From NCBI GenBank assembly GCA_921293015.1, contig OV121094.1:40298054-40362053 (forward strand): 64,000 nt of DNA, given 5' to 3'. This stretch comes from Phorcus lineatus. Taxonomy: Eukaryota; Mollusca; Gastropoda; Trochida; Trochidae. Under the pieces are notes generated by a model. The model did not search any database. It worked only from the letters and a program-made list of their open reading frames with translations, and had not been told where the DNA came from. The first letter of the stretch is position 1; every line of letters starts with the position of its first letter. The position numbers and the translations under genes are program-made. Positions 50,559 through 63,000 of the stretch are shown here, one piece after another.

Positions 50559-50607
50559 ATGCCATGCCATAAGCCCATCGGGTCTTTCAGACCTGATGAG
50601 CTAAAAA

Positions 50608-51481
50608 GTAATTTTAATAACGTTTTAAGTGATATTGCCAATATAAAGACAACTTTCCTGTAGTGTTTGCGTCTACCATTGGTTCAATACATAGTCAATC
50701 GACCAACCACTGTTTGGGAAATAAGTTTACAGTTTTTAAACTTAATCTAGACACATAGTCGTCTGAAAGGAATATAACTGATGTAATTTCATTGATCTAA
50801 ACAAGTAGGTGTTTTTAAACCAATATAAATGTGTTAAGCTGACTACATTTACCTTATTGAATTTTGAAGATTAATCAACATTTAATTTCTCAACAAAAGT
50901 GGACCAAACATTTTCAGACATGTTAAAATCGTTTAAATAAGATATCACTTTCAATTAACTTTTGAAACCTTTGATTTTAAAATTTAAGATATCAAAACAA
51001 CTACAGGAACGAACCAGTATGTTCTAATGAATGCTTTTATTCAGGTATAGGGGCCACCGGCCCATCATACATATACAGGGCATTAAAACATACAAAATGT
51101 TTCGAGAGCGCTGAATTTTACATTTGCCATGTGTTATATTGAGAACTGTACAATGTTATATAACATGAACCCCTTTGAAAAAGAAGTTACGTTTCTTTGC
51201 AGCCAGAAATACATATTTCGAAAAATTTACACAAATATTGCGAGAAGCGGAGCAAAATCGCATGGACAACGTATGAGGAGTTGGAAAAGAATGATAATAT
51301 CTCGGGAGAAGGTTGACACGCAAATCAAGATAAAATTGGCACACTAGACAAAAGTGAAATTCATGATCAATATTTGGTATCCTATACAGAAGGGACAAGT
51401 ACGTTCATGTCTCGGTATATTATAATATCTGCCTGTTTCAATTACAAGACTATGACTGGATCCTAGATTTTTTTTAATATA
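50608..51481. other. Spacer, no gene seen
   Basis: AT-rich DNA between two mobile elements. Two overlapping frames on opposite strands (51,129-51,347 and 51,156-51,398) are unrecognised. Confidence 0.45.
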
Positions 51482-51510
51482 CACAAAGAAAAAAGTTAAG
51501 CACCCCCTGA
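51482..51510 (+). repeat. Left terminal inverted repeat of the Tc1-type element
   Basis: 29 bp; reverse complement of 53,054-53,082 with one mismatch (position 5 from the end). Preceded by TA at 51,480-51,481. Confidence 0.93.
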
Positions 51511-51804
51511 CATTTTCATGTAGCTGAATTTCACAAACAAGTAATCTCCGCTATTACCCTAAATTAGTCTGAGATTATTTTTTTCTCAGAAAGAAGAGCC
51601 ATCTGGCAAGACAGAAACGCAACAATATGTAGCTGCTATCATTATTTAATAGAGATGGCGTCATGTTTACACAGGTACTGTTTTTACTATGAAACAGTGT
51701 CCACAAAAGTATGGAGCTGCAAGTGAAACAAAACACATTCGCGTTGGTATTGTCACCTCTAAATGTTCTTTGTAGACCCTAGTGTACATGTTAAATGAGA
51801 ATAC

Positions 51805-52830
51805 TCAGTATCTGGTAGGACCGCCACGTACACGGATGACACACTGCACCCTACGTCTCATGCCTTCAGTCAGACGTCGGATCTGTTCTTGTGTCAATAT
51901 CATCCACTCCGCATGCAGAACTGCCTCTAACTCATGTAAATTTTGTACTGGAGGGTTCCGAGCTTGGATTCACCGCCCTAGAAGATCCCACACATGCTCC
52001 AGAGGGTTCAGATCTGGGCTTACTGCTGGCCAGGGTAAAGTTGTTATTGCGTTGGCTCGCATGTAATTGACAACGGCGCGTGATCGGTGAGGCCGGGCGT
52101 TGTCGTCCATGTACTGTGATCGTGTAGCAAGTGGATGGTTATCGATATGAGGAACAACGACCGGCTGTAACACGTCCCGGATGTACTGAACTCCCGTTAA
52201 GTTGCCCCTGATGGTGACCAAATCCAGCTTGCAGTCATGAGACAGGCATCCCCATACCATAACAGAGCCACCTCCATACGCAACAGTTGGCTGGATGTTC
52301 CTTGGGGTATAAGCTGTATTCTTCTGCCTCCAAACACGTGCACAGCCATCAGTAACATGGAGCAAGAATCGACTCTCGTCAGACCAATGGATTTTCCGCC
52401 AGGTCCTCAGATTCCAGTGTTGTCTGTTCAAACACCATGCCAAACGTGCACGTTTATGATGATCTCTCAATAAGGGACGTTTAACTACCCTTCTTGCCTT
52501 TAGTCCTGCCGATTTGAGGCGATTTCTGACTGTTCATGTGCTGATGTTTCGGTTTGGCAACCACAGACGTTTCAGCTGAGGACTTGTCAGGAAGGGTTCT
52601 CGGCGGACATGTCGAAGAAGGTGCCGGTCTTCACGAGGTGTAGTGACAGTAGGTCTTCCAGACCGTGGAAGGTCCATTGCACTTCCTGTCTGCGCATGCT
52701 TCCGGACTAAACGACTAACAACAGTGTAATGGTACCCCAGATTTCGTCCTATCGCCTTAAAGGACATTCCTGCAGAGTGCATACCAATAATTTGATTTCT
52801 GAGATCCATTGACAATCGTCTTCGTGCCAT
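51805..52830 (-). pseudogene. Tc1-family DD34E transposase with two nonsense codons
   Basis: The frame runs 341 codons from ATG at 52,830 (MARRRLS) to TGA at 51,805-51,807, a normal length for this family. It is broken by TGA at codon 99 (52,534-52,536, context ISTxTVRNRLKSAG) and codon 287 (51,970-51,972, context WDLLGRxIQARNPP). The N-terminal part has helix-turn-helix-like sequence (LRNQIIGMHSAGMSFKAIGR and a GRPTVTTPRED linker). Catalytic residues are D151 in HWSDESRF, D243 in MDDNARPH and E278 in SPDLNPLEHVWD, with 34 residues between the last two. An upstream ATG (52,866) also exists, but MARRRLS fits better as the start. Both stops could come from CGA (arginine) by C-to-T change at CpG. 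The enzyme would cut at the terminal repeats and insert at TA. As it stands it is not translatable in full. Confidence 0.93.
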
Positions 52831-53053
52831 GTTCAATAAATATCCTTGAATGGATATGGAAAGCAACGTTACATACCACTAAATGCAGTTGGGCCATACT
52901 GCTGTTTGTGATCCTCGAGCGTGCATGCCCCGAACGTGCAGACGCGACTGTCACGCATCACTGGTTGGAACGTATCGCACAAACACTTCTCTTCTCATAA
53001 ATGAACCTTGCTTAACTATTTAAAATATTCTCGAAATGATATCATCAAAAATT

Positions 53054-53082
53054 TCAGGGGGTGCTTAACTTTTTTCTGTGTG
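53054..53082 (-). repeat. Right terminal inverted repeat of the Tc1-type element
   Basis: 29 bp, partner of 51,482-51,510; followed by TA at 53,083-53,084. Confidence 0.93.
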
Positions 53083-53744
53083 TATATTTATTCGAAATAG
53101 TATTACATCAATAAACCCACCCAATTTCTATATTGGAAATTATCCGTTACAGCAACGAACAATGCAAGTTTAGAACTAGACAATGTAATCATAAGAACCT
53201 TGAATTTTGATGTCAACACACCTTTGCCGAAACTGATGCAAGAAAACATCCGCACTTCCTGTTGAATCCAAACCTCTTCGAAACCATAGGACAACATTGA
53301 TTTAACTTTGATTGCCCAGCAAGCACTACCACTTTCCGCCCGTTTTTATTGAAAATTATAATCCTTTCTTAAGATCACATTGCTTTCTTGTGTTAATAAC
53401 CTAAGCCAATATCTAATAATATTTGAATAATGGGACACTTTAACAGATTGTCTAGCTGATATAGACTTCAAAAAATTATTTGGAGTATTTCTTTTCAATC
53501 CCATAGTTAATTTACAAAATTTTGTGTTAACAGTTTCTACATCAGGTGCTGTATGAACTAATGAAAACTACCAGTGCACTTATCAACTAAGCTCATGTTC
53601 GAAAACTACATACTTTTCCCCACAAAAATTTCTTCCTGTTAAAACATTTTTACATTGTTTATTTTTGAAGGCTGTCTTGTATAATCTGTATATAAAGACA
53701 TTTACTGTGTTCCCGTTTATTGATGTATGAAGACTGTCGCCATA

Positions 53745-54480
53745 ACACAATAGATAATTGTTTCTCATAATGGAACTACATGTTTTATTGGAATGATATG
53801 TCATGTGCAGATATCTTATCAACGTAGATGACTGGTGCATTTATCAAAGGACATAAGCACTGAAAGTAGTCACAGGCTGCACAAAATCATTTAATGCAGA
53901 GAAAACTGCAGCTTGTTATTTCATCTGTAAACACAAATAAATTATAAATGTTATATTTACCAAGTTTATTTTAGTATAATTAACACTATCTTCATTTCGA
54001 CTTAAGGTACGCCTAACCCTCCTTGATAAGGATTTTGGACATTGACAAGAACAAAGAAAGCAAAACGAACTTATTTCAGGGATATGTAATGTTGTAAAAC
54101 AATGAAATAAAATAGGATGATTAGTTGTTGTTGTTAATATCTCACCATTCCAGAAAAGACAGCATGTGAAATTACGATTTTTGTCACATTTTACCTCCTA
54201 CAGTAAGGTCCCTCAAGAATATCGCCTAGAATGAAACATAGTTACGATATCATTATTCCCTTGGCGCTCTGGAAATGATATGTGAGATCGAGCATGAAAT
54301 CGTTTCAATCTATGCAGTGGACCAATGTCTTATAGTTGATGTCTATTCATTCATTTACAAAACCATCTACGTTTACGGACTAGTTTTTTTTCTCCCCCTG
54401 AAGTACAGAGTCCATTATAAAGCAACTCATACTATGCTTGAAATGGAATTGGTCCTCTACTCATAATATGATATTTGGCC
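53745..54480 (+). repeat. Repeated block D, copy 2 (degenerate)
   Basis: Matches copies 1, 3 and 4: TTTCTCATAATGGAACTACATG followed by TTTATTGGAATGATATGTCATG (compare 59,050-59,100), and GGAAATGATATGTGAGATCGAGCATG, GTGGACCAATGT, TTCATTCATT (compare 42,497-42,580). The TATA box seen in the others is lost here (TCTTATAGTTG). The frame 54,275-54,466 is not preserved in other copies. Confidence 0.65.
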
Positions 54481-55009
54481 GATATCATTCATTTAGATTT
54501 AGGTTTATAACAAATAATAAATCATTCAAATGTTAAGTTGTAATTGTACTTCTAGATTGCCTGGGAAATTACATATCTTTTCTTCATATCAGCAGTTTGA
54601 ATTGTAAGTAATAACTTCGCTTTGTCATGAGGCGTCTGTAAATTAGTCTCGTTTTGGTGAATGCAATTTGTAGACTTGACTTGATTATAGAAATGTTTAT
54701 GAAATGGATGACTTTGCTTAGTTATAAGCGTGCTGAAATGTGATGTGTAATCGAGTTTATAATTACGAAAGTTTGTAAATGTTTAATTATAACCTTTCCG
54801 AATAACTTTGAAATCTCTGTACGTTATTTGACATTCATATTTTGACATATTTATTATTGAATATCAATGCCATACAGTTCCAATAAAAACAACATGCCAC
54901 TTTTAATTGTTATTTCAATTACAACGTTTTTTATTGTGATTATATGTTAATGATTGTGATATCTCGTCTAAGAATTATGAATATCCAATTATTAAATATA
55001 TAACAAACA
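54481..55009. other. Spacer, no gene seen
   Basis: AT-rich, with a weak match near 54,630-54,700 to 43,650-43,700, indicating that the D unit may extend this far. Confidence 0.45.
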
Positions 55010-55720
55010 AAAAAAATAGAGCCATGGGATCTGTAGCTCATCAGACTTTTGATAGAAATAGGTGTCTACAATTTAGAATCCCCATTGTCCAAGGAGTCTT
55101 CACACAATTTTTCAGCTCTCTAGACCTTTTGGAACTAGGGAAAAAGATGAAATTAGGTTTTTTAGGTTTTGACCCCTGTGACCTCATTTGGGGTCATAGA
55201 GTCACCAAACCTACAATGTAGAATCCCCGTTGGCCAAGGAGTCTACACACACCTTTTCAGCTCTCTAGACCTTTTGGAACTGGAGAAGAAGATGAAAATA
55301 GGTTTTTCAGGTTTTGACCCCTGTGACCCCATTTGGGGTCATGGGGTCACCAAACCTACAATTTAGAATCTCCAGTGCCCAAGGAGTCTACACACAACTA
55401 TTCAGCTCTCTGGACCTTTTGGAACTGGAGAAGAAGATTAAAATAGATTTTTAAGGTTTTGACCCTTGTGACCCCATTTGGGGTCATGGGGTAACGAAAT
55501 CTACAATTTAGAATCCCCATTTGCCAAGGAGTATGTACATAAAATTTCAGCTCTCTAGAGTCATTGGTTTTGGAGAAGAAGTCGAAAAAGTGAAAAGTTT
55601 ACGGATGGACGGATGGACGGACGGATGGATGGACGGATGGACGGTGGACGGATGGACGGACGCCGGACGCCATGCCATGCCATAAGCCCATCGGGTCTTT
55701 CAGACCTGATGAGCTAAAAA
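55010..55720 (+). mobile_element. Pearl/HINE-like non-autonomous element, copy 2
   Basis: Same left end (AATAGAGCCATGGG, TAGCTCATCAGACTTTTGATAG), same core repeats (only about three to four units), same ACGGATGG microsatellite, same hairpin (55,694-55,706) and same right end as copy 1. The left flank lacks about 130 bp present in copy 1: the sequence jumps from ATAGGTGT straight into CTACAATTTAGAATCCCC. Differences in core number between copies are typical of this element type. Confidence 0.78.
55601..55668 (+). repeat. ACGG/ATGG tetranucleotide microsatellite
   Basis: ACGGATGG, GGAT and ACGG units inside pearl-like copy 2, ending at CCGGACGCC. Its length and order differ from those in copy 1, showing that the array changes independently in each element. 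Confidence 0.9.
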
Positions 55721-56819
55721 CTTAAAAAATTTGCTCTATCGACCAAGTGGTATCAGAAAGTGATTCCTTTGTCTATGAAGACACAAAAAATAGAGTTGGC
55801 AGTTGGAGTTGATTTTTTTGTCATAGATTTCATGCTAAAATTCCTTATTATTCCGTTGTAGAACGACGTACCTACGAATATCATAACACCTATTTTTAGA
55901 ATGCTGTGGCTTTTAATTGTTTTGAAATGCCATCCTTTAATATATTCAAATTATCAAAGGTTATCTAACCTTTTAAGTTGATGAAGGGCTAAACAAGTGC
56001 TTAACTCAACTTAACAAATATCAAACGTATGAAGTTCTTAATTTGTAGACTATACATTTATCAAAACATACGATATGATATCTTATTATTTGAAGATACT
56101 AATGTCAAACATCAAACTAAAGAGGTGAAAACGATGTGACGTCGTCGGTTTGGTATGAACAAATCTATTGATAAAAACTACCGATTCATTAAAACCACCA
56201 AAACCCATTTTCATTAAATTTGTATCTACGAGATAACTGAAATAGTAATCGAAAATTTTACATAATAGGAACTTCTCCAGAGCTTGGTTGTCGCCCAAAA
56301 TATGAATGAAGGGATTAACAGAAAATCGATCGTTCATCTGGTGACTCATTTCTGACATACTTCATTCACAGTTGATAGGTTTCTAATGCTTGCTAGGTTT
56401 CCCCAAACCGCTCAGAAGAATGAACTTCGATGCAGCTATAATACTATATTCCACGAATAAGCTAAATTGTAAGAGTTACATAGAATCCTAATCAAACAAT
56501 TCTTATTTTCCTTGACATGACAATTAGTACTTAGAGTTAGATTGTAGAGATGTTATTGATAACTCCAATGACAAGTATGATATAATAGAATCTTAACAAT
56601 AACATGTCATGTCTTGGTCAACAGCGGTTCCTTTCAAACTATTTTAAACACGAACAGCGTTCTTTTTTACAATTATATCATTTATAATTTTTTTATACAG
56701 ATAAATTTTACTATAATGTAGAAGGCACCGTGAGAGATAATCAAAGAATATAACTACTGGTTAGTCAATTATTTTAGACAAAAACGATTATTTAACCACA
56801 CAGAAAACACTCCTCATAC
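55721..56819. other. Spacer, no gene seen
   Basis: AT-rich. The minus frame 56,086-56,358 has no recognised motif. Confidence 0.45.
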
Positions 56820-57790
56820 TATACTATAAATGTACCATTTCTATCTCTGCCAGGCTGATCAGTTTTACTACAGATAGAAATATAAGTATATATATTCTTA
56901 TATTCTTATTTTCTGTTAAGTTTCCAAAATAACAGTGTCTGATAATGAAGCTCGTAATTTACTGGAATAAAATCTAATGTGCAGATGACATAGATGTTAT
57001 TTCATATATACACAAAAACTAAAATCAAATCAGGAGCATTTCTTTTTCATTGTGTGAAAATGTAATATGGGTTATCGTATTTTATTGTAGTTAAGCATTG
57101 TTTTGATAGCTTCAGAATAATTATAGCTCTAGCGTGAGAGATAAAAGGGCTTGTTCCTACGGAATAAGGCTATAGAAAACAAAATAACTATCATGAACGA
57201 AGAAGTATGATAAATGAAATATCATTAAATTACATAAGATTATCTGTGGTTGCAGAGAGCAAGTCAAACATTGATTTCATTTACTTCTAGATTCTCTTAT
57301 GCTACTGTAAAGCCTGGATATGGCCTGGATGTAAAGACAGTGCATTAGTACTGGAAATAATGTGTGTGATCTAGCATGTAATCATTTCACTTTGTGAACG
57401 GGGCTTGAGTGATATATACGGTGCCCGTTCATTCAATTATTAATCATTAACGTTGTTTCTATCCCCAATAACTCTCTTCATTATGTAGCAAATCTTTTAT
57501 CATGATTAGAATTGAATAAACTCTGCTCTCACATTTGCTACTCGGTGCATGTAGGAGTGTTCCACGGACATCTTTATTTATTTATTTATTGCTTCAAGGA
57601 ACATCTAAAAACTATTTTTTGCTCCTTATTGTATTGAGTTCCTTTATTCCAACTTTTTGATTGAAATCTTCATTGATATATCGGTCCGTGCCAAGAGACC
57701 CTTTGTACTCATACTCAATTCCAATGTTATACTGTACTACACTATTTCCCTGTAAACTTATATTGACATACGCTTAATATTCTTAATAAC
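56820..57790 (+). repeat. Repeated block D, copy 3, with TATA-like box
   Basis: Aligns with copies 1 and 4: CTATCTCTGCCAGGCTGATC, TGTCTGATAATGAAGCTCGTA, TTTACTGGAATAAAATCTAATG, GGCCTGGATGTAAAGACAGTGC, GGAAATAATGTGTGTGATCTAGC, GATATATACGGTGCCCGTTC and CATGTAGGAGTGTTCC. The TATATA box is at 57,413-57,418. A TTTA tetranucleotide run (about 57,573-57,588) sits inside. No open frame is shared with the other copies. Confidence 0.7.
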
Positions 57791-58919
57791 TCTATCATAT
57801 TGATTTATTCATACCACTTTTTATAACTTTTCTAGGTTTCTAATAATAGGCATTTTTTCATATGGACTTGAATCTAAACTCTATTATATCTTATTCTTAA
57901 GTAATGAAATCCAAGAAAAAAAGAATATCCTCAAATAGAGCTGTATATCACATCAAATTATTTTTTCAAAGTGATAAAGGATTAAAATTGACTTGTATTT
58001 AACATTGAAAAACAAACGTCTGGCCTGGTAGGTAAGATCGGTAATATGATGCATTCACACTGAAATTACCACATCTAAGGTTTAATGAAAACGTTGTACA
58101 AAAATAGTGACATCAGTTTACGTATAGCCCACTAATTCATATGCGATTTGGGCTGTAGGTCATACATCTGTATCAAGCATTTATTTGATGTATAAACACC
58201 TATTGGAACGTTGTTTTTATTTGTTTTTATTTCTGAGCACTTTAATATTTGTCTATTTGGAGTCTCTCTCTATCATATTTTTCAATACATCTTAAATAGG
58301 AATTATACTTACGAAAATTGATTAATTCATGAGTGAATAAGTTTATATTGAATCATGCAACGGATGTGTAATTAAAACACGAAGTGACGCTGAGCTGGTT
58401 TGCTGGAGCAGAAGGTAATTCGTATTGGTTTTCGTCTGTAAATGTCATGATTGAAAAGTCTTATTAGCATGTTTTATCGAGGCATTATCCTTTTCAAAAT
58501 CGCTGTTTAATCCTATTTCAACCATAATGTACACTTTTTTAAGTTTCGACCATTGCCTCATTAATTACACAACATAAACGTGATGCCATACTGGTACTTA
58601 ACGCAATGAATTAGATTCGTCAATAAAGATCGATATATTTGCTTTAATGGTGATAAAAGTTAATGAGTAAGAAATACTACTACACTTCATTATATTTCAT
58701 CATACTCTTAATGATATTATATACCAAATACTAAATATTGAAATCTTGAAAGATTTGACAATAGTTTTGTATCCTAATTGCATCAACTACATCAATAATT
58801 TTTGCTCGATCTAATATTATAATGACGTTTAGTTAATGTCATATTACCTACTAAATGTAAAACTGAAAGGTTCATACGTTATGTTTATAATCAATGCCCT
58901 TCATGAAAATAACACTCCT
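57791..58919. other. Spacer between D3 and D4, no gene seen
   Basis: AT-rich sequence without a recognised frame or RNA gene. Confidence 0.45.
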
Positions 58920-60090
58920 CATCTTTTACTATATATGTTACACTTTCATCTTTGCCAGACACTCATTAATATTGATAAGTAGGAATATAAACTATATCCT
59001 TAGAACGTTCACTTCCTCTGTTACTTCATTTTATTAAGGTTCCGAAATAATAGTTTCTAATAATGGCAACCATATTTTACTGGAATAAAATGTCATGAGA
59101 TGACTGATTTGCAATGAAAAAGACAGTCATATGAACCCAAACCATCGTTGAATGAATCTTGGTGCAGAGGGAGATTTTGCTTTAATATCAAAACAGCAAT
59201 ATGTGTAATCATAGTGTTAACTAGTGGTTTGATTTTTTAAAACTATTCTAAATTTACTGAGAGAAATGGAAAACACCTTTGAACATAGAAGACGCTTAAT
59301 TACACAAAAGAAAATTAAAATCACTATAAAAAATTAGAAAAAGATAATGAAATATCATTAAATGATTTATAGTTGCATCACCTATCAGCCACTTTTAGAG
59401 TACTTTAATGATGTCGAGCATGAGTCTGGCCTGGATGTAAAGGCAGTGCGTTAGCGCCATTTCCTTGACACACTGGAAATAATGTGTGATATCTAGCATA
59501 TAATCGCTTCAATTTGTGCATTAGACCAGTGTGATATATAAAGTGTCCGTTCATTCAGTTATCAATCATCCCCTTTATGAAGTAGCAGTTCTCATCTCCA
59601 AGAGCATAGTCCATTGTCTAGTAATTCTTGCATCATGATTAAAATGGAATGAATTGTGCTATCTATTTTGCTGTTTGGTACATGTAGGAATATTCAACTC
59701 AAATTGGTCAATGACTTATAAAGGGATTGCTTTCATGAACGTGAAATAACGATGTTCCTTTTGCCCAGAACTGTTTTGTGTCCCTTCATTCTATTCCACT
59801 GTAATTCATTTTGACATCTAAGCCACCCTTAGTTAATAACGATACAGAAGATGATGTATGCAAATTTACATACAATCTGCTTGTGTGTACATATTGGATA
59901 TATAGCATACAAATGTCACTGGCTGTTTATCTGTATGTTAAATATATACTCTGTATATCCCTGTAATATTGAGGTATACATGAAAGTTTGATAAATGTTG
60001 AAACTTCTATTTTTGTTATAATGGGCATAAATGTTTCAAAACTACTTGTCCCTCAACTTTTAAACATTGATTCCATATTCCCTATTTTCC
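58920..60090 (+). repeat. Repeated block D, copy 4, with TATA-like box
   Basis: Closest partner of copy 1 in its right half (59,800-60,075 with 42,770-43,040) and of copy 3 in the middle (GGCCTGGATGTAAAGGCAGTGC, 59,430-59,451). TATATAAA lies at 59,535-59,542, and TCAATC has its A at 59,564, 29 bases from the first T. ATGs after the initiator-like site lead only to frames closed within a few codons. Confidence 0.72.
59521..59580 (+). promoter_or_regulatory. Promoter-like TATA/initiator pair in D4
   Basis: TTAGACCAGTGTGATATATA followed by TCATTCAGTTATCAATCAT is nearly identical to D1 over about 50 bp, the best conserved stretch between these copies. The TATA-to-initiator spacing fits an RNA polymerase II core promoter. 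Activity is unproven. Confidence 0.35.
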
Positions 60091-63000
60091 ACAATGATAT
60101 TCTGATTAATCTGTCATCAAATAGTGATGACCTTGTCATCTTTTATTCTATCTTTTGATGAATCATGTAAAATTATTTCATTATCAATATAGTATTGTCT
60201 TTAACTTTATTTCTTAACTTTTGAATTTTCTTTTTATAACAGAAGTTAGTAATCATTGTATTAAGATTCATGGTCAATGGTGTCTATGCAGTTTTCGGAT
60301 TAACTTCACCTCTCAATTGTTTATGTCTAATAGGCTTGCAATATTGAATTTATGAATATCTGAAAAGTAAAATCGCATTCAAGTATAACTTTTGATCATA
60401 GGTAAAGATGAACTTAGCTGAAAAACTTTTGTCTTTGCCTTAGGTCAGTTCAATCTTTGCATTCAATCTTTTCTGATTTATTATCCAAGAGATGGGATAT
60501 TATCTTCATTATCCACTTTGGCTGAGCCTTTCCATTAAGTTTTACACTTTTATAATCTGAACAATGATCATATGGTGAATGAACTAATAACATCACAACT
60601 CGGTCATGTCAAACAATGTTTGTCATTATTGATTGTTCCTTCTGTATTGAATTCATGTTCTGATAATTTTTATGTCAGGTGATATGAGTGTAATTTGTTT
60701 TAAAAGGAAAAGTAACTATTTAACCAAACAAAAAATCCATTTCATAATTGGGATATCATTTTGCTGTGACAAGGTAAAAGCATAACTGTTAAAGAAAATA
60801 ACATTACTTGAATGCAGCAAATAATTAGAATAAGAAGATGACAAAACATTTGTGAAAGATTCGAAAGTTAAATCAATTTAAGATGAACTGAATGTAAGTT
60901 TCTTTTCAACTTATTATGAAAACAACTATTTGTTAAGGTGCGTTACAATAATGTAATAAACGTGCAATTCTAAATGAAATCTATATCTCTGATTCACTAG
61001 CCTTAAACGAGTGAAAATGTATTAACTTTTTATCACACAAACATTATTTCTTTAATGATATTTCAGACTGACAGGGTGTAAGAATTTTTTTAACCTCATG
61101 CATCAGATACTGGACAAATCCAAAGAGGTAAGATATATAGTTTATCAAACAAAACTCACTATGCCATTTTCCAACCCACTCTCAATTGTGTTTGAAGGTT
61201 TTGGATTCAAAAGCATAAAGGTTCATAGATCTTCTGTGAGAGCTCGAGACGTACGATTGACACTTAAACGTATGAACTAAGCTGTGGAACTTTGTTATAA
61301 TATCAGATTCATTGGAAACCGATACCGAATCAAAACCCATGAATAATAAAAAAAATTCTATCAAATGACATTATATGCTTACCATCTGTAGTGCTTCATC
61401 AAACTAAGATATATTTGTTGATAACGGGGTGTATTGTGCCGAATCCAAATGCTTACGTATATTTTTTATCGGGGATGTACATTGTATATTGTTGCTTATT
61501 TCTTCAATGACATTCATTTCGATGTCGTAAATTTCAAGGCAAATGTGTAGGAATAACAAATATTTACTCTGTCTAGTTCAAACCTGACACTGACGTCTGA
61601 TACATGTGGACCTAAGTATTGATTTACGGCAACATGTAAACTTTCCAGTGTGTTCAGTTATGTGTTAAGTTTCATTTTGAGATGACTTACGGAACGTTAG
61701 ATACAAGTTTACATTTATAGATTATAACTGTGAAAGACGATGAGATGTTTTCAAAATTCAATTCTATTTTTGTGGGAATGCAGACAGTTTGATCAGATAC
61801 AAATTGTTGAAAGATGAAATAAAACCATATGTGGCCATTTGACACTTTGATGATTCATGAAAGGTTATAGGTTTTCCATAAACATTGTCTATCTGTATTT
61901 TTTCTCTTTATGTATTTTTGGAAGCAGCTTGCTTACAATTCATTGCTTCATTTATTTCGTTGTGTATTTCGTCTTTAGATCTGAAACATAACCTTTGTTC
62001 CATACACTAATGATATTCACGTAAATACTTTTTATCGAGATTTGATATGAAATGGATATTTTTTAAAAAGCAGTTGAATCTTATTTGATTCAGTAGCGAT
62101 GATAAGAAGTGATAGTGCGAACAGAGGTATGTATAACTGCCAATCCTAAAAAGAGTTTATCTAATATATTTGTGAAAAACAACAACATTAATTTAGGTTT
62201 GCTTTTTCTTTATTCAATTATTATGTTTTACACTCAATCAGGTTTGAGTGCAATGCCATACTGAGTTTCAGCGTGGTACCACCCATGGTTCGCGACAAAG
62301 TTGCTTATGATCAGAAATGTTTCTGAATGTTGGTGACAGCAACGATTAAGCATGGATAATTTGTTTTGCGAATCTAAATTCAATCTAAATAATAATCAAA
62401 GAATGACTTAATATTAGTTCCTATCATTATCAGCTTTTGGAAATATATGCCTTAAAAAAATTCATTGTTTTCTAATTGTATTGCGATAAATTAAATTTAT
62501 GGAAATAAGTAGAAAAAAGCTTAAAATAGATATTGCAAATTGCAGAACAACACAATGACAACACAATGGCAGACATATGTAACATCTTTTCACTTTCCAT
62601 TGATAACCAAATTTCTTTTATTACATACTTTTGAACTGTTCAGGCGTTAATATATTTGACTCATCTTAGTAAGATAGTATGAGACGTATAAATGGAAATA
62701 ATTAAAAACCTGACTGAACAATTCTAACTAATTATATATAATGTGAAAAAAATTAAAAATAATTGTGAATACTTATAAATCCACCATATAACCATAATGC
62801 CCAGAGACCCACTAATGACAGAACATCAAATGATTAGATTGCTCTCTAAAAATTCCCCTTTTATACGGAATGGTTATTTATTTTTGCGTTTATACATTTA
62901 CATTCTGATATTAGAAATTATAAGTTAATTGTTAATAAGAACACTTTAATTTGTGAAGTGGACCTACGTAATGCGTCTGAGTGTTCTATTGAATGATAAA

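Larger units (their letters stand above)
48774..50607 (+). mobile_element. Pearl/HINE-like non-autonomous element, copy 1
   Basis: Begins AAAAAATAGAGCC and ends CTGATGAGCTAAAAA; both ends are shared with copy 2 at 55,010-55,720. Order: left flank with TAGCTCATCAG (48,797-48,807), about ten core tandem repeats of about 145 bp, an ACGGATGG microsatellite, CCGGACGCCATGCCATGCC, a hairpin GGTCT-TTC-AGACC (50,581-50,593), then CTGATGAGCTA (50,593-50,603), the inverted copy of the left motif. This layout (subterminal inverted repeats, tandem cores, microsatellite, 3' hairpin) is that described for bivalve pearl elements and other Helitron-derived non-autonomous elements, which move by rolling-circle transposition using a helper protein encoded elsewhere. 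No protein is encoded here. Confidence 0.75.
51482..53082 (-). mobile_element. Nearly intact Tc1-type transposon
   Basis: A 1,601-bp element bounded by 29-bp terminal inverted repeats (51,482-51,510 and 53,054-53,082) that differ at one base (CACAAAG against CACACAG, then a shared AAAAAAGTTAAGCACCCCC) and flanked on both sides by TA, the Tc1/mariner target duplication. It holds a single minus-strand transposase. The well-matched ends and an otherwise readable gene show that it inserted more recently than the relic at 29.2 kb. It could still be moved by a transposase from another copy, because its ends look complete. Confidence 0.93.

Noticed and set aside
51782-53000. Plus-strand frames across the Tc1-type element
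   Set aside because: Shadows of the minus-strand transposase, which has all family motifs.
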